Assembly (NCBI GenBank): GCA_004195635.1
Contig: PSPT01000019.1
Location: 1 to 42,955, forward strand
DNA: 42,955 nucleotides
Direction of reading: 5' to 3'
Origin: Methanobacteriota archaeon
GTDB lineage: Archaea > Thermoplasmatota > Poseidoniia > Poseidoniales > Poseidoniaceae
Part shown: piece by piece, positions 1 through 7,037 of the stretch
Position numbering within the stretch: the stretch's first letter is position 1
How the letters are laid out: each line of letters opens with the position of its first letter
The notes under the pieces: generated by a model
The model's input: only the letters and a program-made list of their open reading frames with translations
What the model was told of the DNA's origin: nothing
Database searches by the model: none
Program-made: the position numbers and the translations under genes

Positions 1-123
1 GTATTCTCTGACTGCGACTCCCTTACCAGCTTGAAGGTAAATATCTGCATAGTCTTGAACCTCCCAACCCGCTTCAACAAGTTGTGCGTCGTTATCGACG
101 CGAGCCAGTTCTTCGGAGGTCAT
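1..123 (-). CDS. hsdR: Type I restriction enzyme R subunit (HsdR), N-terminal fragment at window edge
   Basis: Only the first 41 codons are inside the window; the gene continues beyond base 1. The ATG is at 123-121 on the minus strand. The peptide begins MTSEELARVDNDAQ and contains LVEAGWEVQDY followed by GVAVREY. That matches the opening of the HSDR_N nuclease domain of type I restriction R subunits, where a GW-x-V/I-QDY core is followed by a GVAVREF/Y strand. In known systems HsdR is the ATP-dependent translocase/endonuclease that works with HsdM and HsdS. Neither partner is visible, so they would have to lie to the left. It is divergently oriented from the next gene. The family call rests on a short motif only. 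Confidence 0.72.
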   Translation of the reverse strand, partial: MTSEELARVDNDAQLVEAGWEVQDYADIYLQAGKGVAVREY

Positions 124-305
124 GCAACTTGCCGACAATGTTCACTACTATGAGGAATACGCAAACTGTGCTTGACGGATTTTCGGTGGTATTTATACGG
201 GATGAACCAGAGGGCGCCGGCTGCTCAGGCTTGCAGCAATTGATTTGGGTCTAGATTAGTCTACAATTAGCAAAGATTCATAGCCAATATGGAAGAGGGG
301 GATAT
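124..305. promoter_or_regulatory. Divergent intergenic region between hsdR and the DUF6356-like gene
   Basis: I see no coding potential here. A TATA-like ATTTATAC at 191-198 on the plus strand and a short inverted repeat (GCTGC at 220-224, GCAGC at 233-237) are the only visible signals. A GA/G-rich ribosome binding site (GAAGAGGGGG, 291-300) sits just before the ATG at 306. Confidence 0.35.
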
Positions 306-479
306 ATGGGTCATCTTGCTGACATTGATAAGTCGTATTTTTCGCATTTACTTGGAGCATGGAAAATGGCATTTTGGTTCACCTTTGGAGGCTTTCGTCT
401 AATCGTACACGGTATATTTCCAAATTTCGATTCTAAGGCAGGCCAAGATACTGTTAATCACTACAATCCTCCAAAGTAA
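306..479 (+). CDS. DUF6356-like small protein (57 aa)
   Basis: Short ORF of 57 codons, ATG at 306 and TAA at 477-479, preceded by a strong purine-rich ribosome binding site (AGAGGGGG, 293-300). The protein has a central hydrophobic stretch (about residues 16-40) followed by the diagnostic-looking LIVHGIFPNF and a DTVNHYN tail. This follows the DUF6356 pattern known from bacteria: a SY/TYxxH start, then an IHGLxPFLF-like core, then an acidic/His tail. The function of that family is unknown, but a single membrane-associated helix is likely. It is followed at 548 by another membrane protein on the same strand. Confidence 0.62.
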   Translation: MGHLADIDKSYFSHLLGAWKMAFWFTFGGFRLIVHGIFPNFDSKAGQDTVNHYNPPK

Positions 480-547
480 AATCTCAAGATTATTTCTTGC
501 TCCCGCAATACACCCTATCCACTCAATAGGCCTCTGCAGAAGATTTT

Positions 548-1072
548 GTGGAACAATGGGTAAGGCTCAAACCAATAACCGTCTTTGGATTATTCATGGC
601 GGCTATGCAAGAAGTGGATTCTGCCCCGGCAACTACTCGTTTTGTATTTCTTTCTTCAGCGATTATTAGTCTTGCATCTGCTGGTTTTCTCTTATTTGGC
701 ACACTACTTACCACCACAAGTAATGGGATTGACATCACATTATCAACCACCCAAATGCTTGTCGATGGGGGAGTGGGAGGACTGGTGCTTCTTCTCTTTT
801 CATTGGCAATGCTATGGCCCGCCTACATGAGTTTCATGGCAGCAGTTGGGATGTGGCAACGCCGAGAAAGATTACTTTGGGCGGGATACCTTTCTCTATC
901 AATTCTAGCCGTACTGATGATTTCTTCTTGGCGCTGGATTGCCGATGCCGATGCAGCAGGTGATACTTGGGTTATTGGCAATGCTCTAATTGGATTTACG
1001 ATTTGTCAAGTCGCTTTGATTGGACATTGGCGAGCCGGATTATGGCTGCTTGATTCCCCCTACCGAGATTAG
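548..1072 (+). CDS. Small polytopic membrane protein (174 aa), unknown function
   Basis: I do not recognise a family. The translation has four hydrophobic segments (about residues 31-55, 74-98, 108-128 and 141-165), so it is probably an integral membrane protein with four helices and short loops. The longest ORF starts at GTG 548. An in-frame ATG at 596 (residue 17) is a plausible alternative because the first 16 residues have no clear role. It lies downstream of the DUF6356-like gene and ends 64 bp before the convergent cysS, so it may be co-transcribed with the former. Confidence 0.6.
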   Translation: MEQWVRLKPITVFGLFMAAMQEVDSAPATTRFVFLSSAIISLASAGFLLFGTLLTTTSNGIDITLSTTQMLVDGGVGGLVLLLFSLAMLWPAYMSFMAAVGMWQRRERLLWAGYLSLSILAVLMISSWRWIADADAAGDTWVIGNALIGFTICQVALIGHWRAGLWLLDSPYRD

Positions 1073-1136
1073 GGTTCTCTAACTTGCAAAATGGCCTTGA
1101 AGGTGATATACCACTCAAGGTGGTTTCTTTTCGCGA

Positions 1137-2651
1137 TTAAGCGAGGTCCCAAGTTGGGCCATCATTTGTATCTGTCACCACAACGCCCATCCCATTCAAC
1201 TCATCGCGAATTGCATCGGCTGCAGACCAATCTTTTGCCGCTCTTGCAGTTGTTCGGCGAACTAATAATTCTGCAACCGCACCAGCAATTTCTAACTTTC
1301 GTGCAGAAATTGCTGGATCTTCCTCCGGTTCAGTTAGCGTATCCTCACGACTCGGCAATAAGCCAAGAACTTCTCCAGCCATATCTTCAAGCAGCAAAGT
1401 CGCTTCATAGCCATATGTTGCTCTATCCTTGACATCAAGAATATTTGAAGGAGTAAGTATTTTCCCAATTTCTCTGCAACTGGCTAATACTTTTGCAACT
1501 GCCTCTCGTGAATTGAAATCATCATCCATTGCTTTAGCGAAACCTTCGGCCATTTTTTCCAATAATCCGATGGATTTTACCATTGGGATTTGGCTCGCCA
1601 TATCGCCATTGGGGGCAGGAATAATTGTGTCTTCAGAATGGCCATTCCATGATTGCAAAGCAGCGCGATAAGTTTCCAATATTCGCTGATAGTTTTTTGT
1701 CGCATCAGCAAGTAACTGTTCATTCATGTCTATTGGTGAGCGATAGTGAGCATTTACTAAAGCAAGACGTAACACCAAGGGTTCTATTTTTTCAAGAATA
1801 TCGCGAATTGTCCAAAAATTACCTAGACTTTTTGACATTTTCTCGCCATCCATATTGACAAAGCCATTGTGCAGCCAATGGTGAACTACTGGACTACAAC
1901 CGGTGTGGCATTCACCTTGGAAAATTTCTGCCTCATGATGAGGGAATCTTAGGTCCTCTCCGCCACCATGTAGGTCAAATTGTTCACCGAGATGTGACAT
2001 ACTCATTGCCGTACATTCAATATGCCAGCCGGGTCTTCCTTCGCCCCATGGACTATCCCACGAGGGTTCACCTGGTTTTGCTGATTTCCACAAAGCGAAG
2101 TCTTTGTGGTCTTTTTTGCCGCTACCAGTATCTTCAACTCGGCCTCCGGCTCCGCTACGAACTGCATCGATATTTTGACCAGTAAGAATTCCATATTTTT
2201 CAGGAGCCGATTCAATGTGGAAATAAACTCCATCATTTCCGACATAGGCATTTCCCTTGTCAATGAGTGATTGAATAATATCAATCATTTCTTTAACATA
2301 TTCAGTACAACGTGGATATTCATCTGCTCTAAGGATATTGAGTGCATCCATATCTTGGTAATATGCAGCAATATTATCTTCAACCAATTTTTCCCAACCG
2401 ATTCCAGTCTCATTTGCCCGATTGATAATCTTGTCCTCAATGTCGGTGAAGTTTTGTATGTACTGAACCTGATATCCTGATTTTTCAAGCCAGCGATGAA
2501 TCAAATCAAAAGCGATATAACAACGCGCATGGCCTAAATGACACAAATCATAAACCGTCACACCACATACATACATCTTGACAATACCCGGTTCAATGGT
2601 AGTAAATTCTACCTTTTGCCGACGGCGGTTATCATGGACTTTGAGCGACAT
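1137..2651 (-). CDS. cysS: Cysteinyl-tRNA synthetase
   Basis: Class I aminoacyl-tRNA synthetase charging tRNA-Cys in the cytoplasm. The N-terminal region has the zinc-ligand Cys in YVCGVTVYD followed by the HIGH-type motif (HLGHARCY). The KMSKS loop is intact (GEKMSKSLGNF), and the other zinc-site elements are present (WHIECTAMS, and LHGGGEDLRFPHHEAE with its His/Glu). A C-terminal anticodon-binding region with a DALR-like helical domain follows, ending near LARRTT-type helices and WDLA. At about 504 residues it has normal length. A GTG at 2663 would add four residues, but ATG 2651 (MSLKVHDN) fits the family N-terminus better. It follows the EtfD-like gene by under 30 bp and is probably in its transcript. 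Confidence 0.96.
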   Translation of the reverse strand: MSLKVHDNRRRQKVEFTTIEPGIVKMYVCGVTVYDLCHLGHARCYIAFDLIHRWLEKSGYQVQYIQNFTDIEDKIINRANETGIGWEKLVEDNIAAYYQDMDALNILRADEYPRCTEYVKEMIDIIQSLIDKGNAYVGNDGVYFHIESAPEKYGILTGQNIDAVRSGAGGRVEDTGSGKKDHKDFALWKSAKPGEPSWDSPWGEGRPGWHIECTAMSMSHLGEQFDLHGGGEDLRFPHHEAEIFQGECHTGCSPVVHHWLHNGFVNMDGEKMSKSLGNFWTIRDILEKIEPLVLRLALVNAHYRSPIDMNEQLLADATKNYQRILETYRAALQSWNGHSEDTIIPAPNGDMASQIPMVKSIGLLEKMAEGFAKAMDDDFNSREAVAKVLASCREIGKILTPSNILDVKDRATYGYEATLLLEDMAGEVLGLLPSREDTLTEPEEDPAISARKLEIAGAVAELLVRRTTARAAKDWSAADAIRDELNGMGVVVTDTNDGPTWDLA

Positions 2652-2679
2652 TATTGTGTTCACGTCCCATGGATTATTT

Positions 2680-4770
2680 TCATACCCCTGCAGAAGCAGT
2701 TTCTAGTGAAACTTCAGATGCCGCCTTCTTCGCAGCCTTGAGTGAATTATCGTTTTCCTTGATTTGCTTCCAAAGGATCTCGGCCAAATCAAGTACCTCA
2801 ATACCTTCAGAACCTATGTCCTTCAATCCATCGCTAATCATTGTTGAACAGAATGGGCAACCAACTGCAACTGTATCACAACCAGTTGCTGCTAATTCCT
2901 TAGCTCGAATATTGCTAACGCGCTTATCTACATCCTCTTCCATCCACATTTGCGCGCCACCTGCGCCACAACAGAATGAATCTTGTCCACTGCGTTCAAC
3001 TTCTACATCAACACCGCCAATTACAGAACGTGGCGCTTCGGTTTCCCCGCCAATTCGTCCCAAATAACATGGGTCATGGAAAGTAACCTTGCCTAAACTA
3101 TCATTTCCACTTTTATTCATGGCCGGCAGTTTTCCAGAGGATTGCAATTCAGCAATAATTTGAGAGTGGTGAACAACTTCCAACTCATCTCCGCCGAAGT
3201 CCTTGTATTCCTTACCAAGGGTGTGGAAACAATGTGGACATGAAGCAATAATTTTCTTAATACCCATTTCTTGGAAAGTCATTACATTCATCTCAGCCAT
3301 CATCTGGAATAGATACTCATTACCCATCCTTCGTGCTGGGTCACCACTACATCCTTCATCCATACCGAGAATAGAGACATCTAAACCCCCTTCCTGCAAT
3401 AACTGAATCGTAGAACGAGCGACTTTCTTGTTACGCTCATCAAATGATGCTGCACAACCTACAAAGTACAGATATTCCGCTGCTTCACCAACTTTTACAT
3501 CCAAATCTTTTGCCCAATCTCCTCTTTCATGCGGCCCGAAACCGTATGGGTTAGAGTTGACTTCTAAGTTTCCAAGAGCAACATTCAATTCTTCAGGATA
3601 TTCCATTGCTTCCATCATTAGGTGGCGGCGAGTATCGGTTATCTTCGGCACATGTTCGATGTATACCGGGCAGACATCAACGCAGGCATGACAGGTAGTA
3701 CAAGCCCAAATGGCCTCTGGATTGAAGCGAGCAATCATTGTCTCTTCTGGCACATCACCAGCGAGTAAGGTGGTTTGGTGTTCCAAGGCGTACTCGCGGG
3801 TATCAATGATAATCTGCATCGGGTTGAGCGGTTTGCCGCTTACATATGCAGGACAGACATCTTGGCATCTTGCGCAATGGGTACAAGCCCAACCATCAAT
3901 TAACTGCCGCCAAGAGTGGTCAACATAGTTGAGAGTTCCAAAGGATTCTAAGTCCAAATCGTCAAGCAATACTGCAGTTCCGTTTTCAGTTGTTGCCATT
4001 GGCTTCATTACCGCCATCCCCTTTCTATCATGGAATATTACATTAGGGAAAGCCATGACTAAGTGCATATGCTTTGAAGCAGGAATTGCCATTAGAAAGC
4101 CGGCCAAACATAGCATGTGAATCCAATATGATGCGACGGCAATGCTTGAGAAAATTGCCGAAGTGCCAAACCAACCTTCAACCATAAAACCAATCGGCTC
4201 CCAAGTGGAACTTGGCCCTTCGCCTGCTTCAACGATGAATGCAGTTGAACAAATAGTCAAAATAGTCAAAAGAATAACATTTGCTTCAACTGAAGATTCG
4301 TGCTGAAGTTTTTCTGGCTTTATCACAACTCGACGGAATAATGCCGCTGAAGCACCAATAAAGGCTGAAGAATAACCTATTTCAACCATTGCATTCCATA
4401 GATCTCCAATAATACCAGTGCCGAAAATAACATCGCTGAACCAATATACAAGTTCTTCAAAACGCCCGCCGCTGGAAAGGTCAAATACATCAGAGCCAAT
4501 CATCAAGAATCCCCAGAACATCATTACATGCATTGTTCCAACAACTCTATCTCGAAGAACCTTCTTTTGACCCAACCAAACTATTGCCCATTCCTTTATC
4601 CGAGCGCCCATATTATCGCTTCTATCTTCAGATTTGCCTAAGCGAATCAATGATGTTACAAGATTTACTTGCTTGAAGAAAAAGAATAGACTAATCCCCC
4701 AAATGAGAGCAATAATCGCCCAGCCGGGAATTCCCGAATAACTCATATTCATTGGGTGTTCAATTGTCAT
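2680..4770 (-). CDS. EtfD-like membrane Fe-S oxidoreductase (ETF:quinone route)
   Basis: The roughly 696-residue protein has an N-terminal membrane part (helices about residues 15-35, 85-110, 120-150, 165-190 and 215-245) like the cytochrome-b-type NarI/HdrE fold. Two ferredoxin-type [4Fe-4S] motifs follow (CTHCARCQDVCP and CTTCHACVDVCP), then two CCG-type cysteine-rich regions. Those contain GCAAS, CSGDPARRMGNEY and CPHCFH in the first, and HDPCYLG, CCGAGG and GCPFC in the second. This order matches HdrD/GlpC-like proteins fused to a membrane anchor, in particular mycobacterial EtfD, which passes electrons from electron-transfer flavoprotein to menaquinone. That role is an inference here because no etfAB genes are in view. 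The first CCG site reads C-S instead of C-C. The ATG at 4770 is chosen over TTG 4785 because GGAG lies about 9 nt upstream. Confidence 0.8.
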   Translation of the reverse strand: MTIEHPMNMSYSGIPGWAIIALIWGISLFFFFKQVNLVTSLIRLGKSEDRSDNMGARIKEWAIVWLGQKKVLRDRVVGTMHVMMFWGFLMIGSDVFDLSSGGRFEELVYWFSDVIFGTGIIGDLWNAMVEIGYSSAFIGASAALFRRVVIKPEKLQHESSVEANVILLTILTICSTAFIVEAGEGPSSTWEPIGFMVEGWFGTSAIFSSIAVASYWIHMLCLAGFLMAIPASKHMHLVMAFPNVIFHDRKGMAVMKPMATTENGTAVLLDDLDLESFGTLNYVDHSWRQLIDGWACTHCARCQDVCPAYVSGKPLNPMQIIIDTREYALEHQTTLLAGDVPEETMIARFNPEAIWACTTCHACVDVCPVYIEHVPKITDTRRHLMMEAMEYPEELNVALGNLEVNSNPYGFGPHERGDWAKDLDVKVGEAAEYLYFVGCAASFDERNKKVARSTIQLLQEGGLDVSILGMDEGCSGDPARRMGNEYLFQMMAEMNVMTFQEMGIKKIIASCPHCFHTLGKEYKDFGGDELEVVHHSQIIAELQSSGKLPAMNKSGNDSLGKVTFHDPCYLGRIGGETEAPRSVIGGVDVEVERSGQDSFCCGAGGAQMWMEEDVDKRVSNIRAKELAATGCDTVAVGCPFCSTMISDGLKDIGSEGIEVLDLAEILWKQIKENDNSLKAAKKAASEVSLETASAGV

Positions 4771-4916
4771 ATTACCGCTCTCCAATTTGACCCCAATAGG
4801 GTCGGCATGAAACCTCCAAGTGCAATCATGACATAATATCTCCCAACCATGCCATATGAAAACATGAATATTATTTCAACCGCCTTACGATTCGGCAGTG
4901 AAACTAATGTAATCAC

Positions 4917-4934
4917 CTTGGCAAGCAAGCCAAG
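4917..4934 (-). terminator. Perfect 6-bp hairpin after tbp
   Basis: CTTGGC (4917-4922) and GCCAAG (4929-4934) form a 6-bp stem with a 6-nt loop, 17 nt beyond the TBP stop codon. No long T tract follows on the minus strand, so it could be a transcript 3' end, a processing signal or chance. Confidence 0.3.
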
Positions 4935-4950
4935 TAAATTATGTGATTAT

Positions 4951-5679
4951 TCAAAGTAAGTCAGCAAGTTCGTCCTTGATAATTTGAACTGCCTCAAGAA
5001 TTTCATCCTTGTGGCGAGCACCGGTAATAACCATCTTACCGCTACCGAAAATCAAGCAAACAACCTTTGGAAAATCAAGGCGGTAAATTAGACCTGGGAA
5101 TTGCTCTGGCTCGTACTCAACCTTGTCAAATGGCAAGTGGAAAGTCAAGTTATTGAGGTTCAAACGGCGAGGTAGTCCAGCAAGAGGATCTCCCGCCTTG
5201 ACCTTACGCTTGTTGACACTGTCATCCTTTCCTTCCTCCTCAGTTGCTTCACGAAGAGTAAGAGGGTCTTGGCTTTCCTCAATAACAAAGATATTATTGT
5301 CATCAAAGCGGGCTTCACCATCATAATCCACAGGGTAATGGAGAGCGTAAGTAGCAACCATATTTTGCACTTCAATTTCAACATCCTTTACATCCCAAGT
5401 TGTGATTCCTGCACCACGGAGGTCCTTGATCATGCGTTCAATACCTGTGTGGATATTATCTTCGTTCTTTCCACCGGTGCAAACTGCACGGCCACTACGG
5501 AACATTAGAATTGCAAGTTTTGGATCTACGACACGATATACTACACCAGGAAATTGTTCTGGTTCATATTCACAATTGAGTTGAATTGCGATATCTGGGA
5601 GGTCCAGTTCCTCTGCTACTCGGGTACTTGCTACTACATTTACAACGGTAAGTCGGTCTGCGTCTGATATCTCTTCCAT
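4951..5679 (-). CDS. tbp: TATA-box binding protein with a large insertion in repeat 2
   Basis: General archaeal transcription factor that binds and bends TATA promoters with TFB. Both halves of the saddle are visible. Repeat 1 (about residues 10-92) has VVNVVAST, YEPEQFPGVVYRV and MFRSGR. Repeat 2 (about residues 101-242) has EVQNMVATY, YEPEQFPGLIYRL and IFGSGK. The two pairs of DNA-intercalating phenylalanines are retained (F43/F60 and F194/F211). At 242 residues it is about 55-60 residues longer than usual archaeal TBPs. The extra length is an acidic, low-complexity stretch (about residues 114-170) between the first strand and first helix of repeat 2, where repeat 1 has only about six residues. 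The start is ATG 5679, with two TATA-like boxes upstream. Confidence 0.95.
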   Translation of the reverse strand: MEEISDADRLTVVNVVASTRVAEELDLPDIAIQLNCEYEPEQFPGVVYRVVDPKLAILMFRSGRAVCTGGKNEDNIHTGIERMIKDLRGAGITTWDVKDVEIEVQNMVATYALHYPVDYDGEARFDDNNIFVIEESQDPLTLREATEEEGKDDSVNKRKVKAGDPLAGLPRRLNLNNLTFHLPFDKVEYEPEQFPGLIYRLDFPKVVCLIFGSGKMVITGARHKDEILEAVQIIKDELADLL

Positions 5680-5700
5680 AGGTACACCTATTGCTTACCG

Positions 5701-5722
5701 CATATAAACCCCTATATAAAGG
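5701..5722 (-). promoter_or_regulatory. Two tandem TATA-like boxes upstream of tbp
   Basis: On the minus strand CCTTTATATAGG (around 5722-5711) and GTTTATATG (around 5709-5701) precede the ATG at 5679. The proximal box is centred about 26 nt from the ATG, which fits a leaderless transcript. The distal one would give a leader of about 12 nt. Two close TATA boxes ahead of the TBP gene itself would allow autoregulation, but that is inferred. Confidence 0.55.
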
Positions 5723-5801
5723 CAAGACCGGCATGATTCATAAGTAGCAAGAGAAAATCGTAAGAGATTTTGTGTAATTAAACAGTAGACTGCGAGGCTT
5801 C

Positions 5802-6908
5802 TTACTCATGAAGATGAACGCCACCGGCACCCAGTTTTGATACATATGCCGTTCCACCGGCCATTTCTATTGCTTGAGATACTGTTTTGGGTTGAGTTGT
5901 GAGAGCAATCATACAACCTCCGCCACCGGCACCAGTTAATTTTACTCCAAGACTATATGGAGCTGCTGCTTTAATCAAATTCTCTAGTTTTGGATGAGAA
6001 ACTCCAAGGCCGCGAAGCAGTAAGTGATTTTCAGTCATGGCATTTCCAAGCGCTTGTAAATCACCATCTTTCATTGCGATTGTCGCACGACGAACTAATT
6101 TCCCAATCGCCACTATCTCTTGCATTTTCTCAGGGTTTTTTTGTAATAACTCGGCAACCCCAGCAACCATATCACCTGTTGGAGCATGCACCCCTGTATC
6201 TCCAATGACCAAACTTACCTCGTCAAATGACTCAGGTAGTGAAATCTTGTGGACCTCCCATTTCCTCTCCCCTTCAGGGGTATTGAGGTTTCTTGAATAT
6301 TGCCATTCTGCTGATTCTTCTCGCTTATCGCTAACCAATACTGCTCCACCTAAACTAACCGCTGCTGTATCCGTGGGGCTGGCTCTCCCACCTTGGCTTG
6401 CTGCTTCAACTGCATGACCTAATATGCCTAATTCATCACTATCAATTGCGTCAATGCCAAATAATTTCTTGCCGCCGATGCAGATGCTCCCGGGGTCGGT
6501 TTTTTGCAGATTATCGGAATAGGCATCGGTTTGATTAATTTCACTCGAATAACCCTCATGCCACGAGCCATCTATCCCGACTCTACGTCCTTTTTTTGCC
6601 CGCATTGCCGCGGCAAGTGCAATACTTAATGCAGCCGATGAACCGAGTCCAGATCCTGCCGGAACTTCTGAAATAATATTGAGTTTTAGGGATGGCCCTT
6701 GAAACCATAACCTATTGCGTAAACCTTCTACATGAGGGTGTTTTTCAGGTAAGTAATTCAAACCATCAATTATCCAATTCTCAGTATTGGTCTCTTCAAT
6801 TTTTACTTCGCAACGCTGCTCAATTGCCACTGCAATTGCAGGTTGCCCATAGACTACAGCATGCTCGCCGAAAAGTATGCACTTGCCGGGTGCACTTGCT
6901 GCGGTCAT
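5802..6908 (-). CDS. mvk: Mevalonate kinase
   Basis: GHMP-family kinase that phosphorylates mevalonate at the 5-position in the isoprenoid (archaeal lipid) pathway; cytosolic. The N-terminus carries APGKCILFGEHAVVYGQPA, typical of mevalonate kinases. The GHMP ATP-binding loop is PAGSGLGSSAALS (about residue 80), and the C-terminal motif is KLTGAGGGGCMIAL (about residue 325). The catalytic Asp lies in the QTDAYSDN/DTAAV region. At 368 residues it is slightly longer than the common size of about 300-330. It is the first gene of a minus-strand series (mvk, tbp, etfD-like, cysS) and is divergent from the giant surface gene at 7038. The ATG at 6908 gives the expected N-terminus. Confidence 0.93.
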   Translation of the reverse strand: MTAASAPGKCILFGEHAVVYGQPAIAVAIEQRCEVKIEETNTENWIIDGLNYLPEKHPHVEGLRNRLWFQGPSLKLNIISEVPAGSGLGSSAALSIALAAAMRAKKGRRVGIDGSWHEGYSSEINQTDAYSDNLQKTDPGSICIGGKKLFGIDAIDSDELGILGHAVEAASQGGRASPTDTAAVSLGGAVLVSDKREESAEWQYSRNLNTPEGERKWEVHKISLPESFDEVSLVIGDTGVHAPTGDMVAGVAELLQKNPEKMQEIVAIGKLVRRATIAMKDGDLQALGNAMTENHLLLRGLGVSHPKLENLIKAAAPYSLGVKLTGAGGGGCMIALTTQPKTVSQAIEMAGGTAYVSKLGAGGVHLHE

Positions 6909-6951
6909 AATTACCGGAGATGGCTGAGCATTATCATTACGACGGAAAGCA

Positions 6952-6973
6952 TGATTCCATTATTTTAGAATCA
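6952..6973. promoter_or_regulatory. Inverted repeat in the mvk / surface-protein divergent spacer
   Basis: TGATTC (6952-6957) and GAATCA (6968-6973) form a 6-bp dyad around an AT-rich 10-bp centre (CATTATTTTA), between two divergently transcribed genes. It could be an operator or overlap a TATA element. The support is only the symmetry and position. Confidence 0.25.
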
Positions 6974-7037
6974 ATTGGACCTCCTCAAAGCCACATTTCT
7001 GCGGTGAGTTCATGAACACCGGTTATTCTGTCATACC

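Noticed and set aside
191-240. tRNA-like or attachment-site remnant near the left edge
   Set aside because: A short GCTGC/GCAGC hairpin is present, but no tRNA arms fold and no direct repeats flank it.
1091-1432. Plus-strand ORF opposite cysS
   Set aside because: It overlaps the strongly supported CysRS 3' end and has no motif or start signal.
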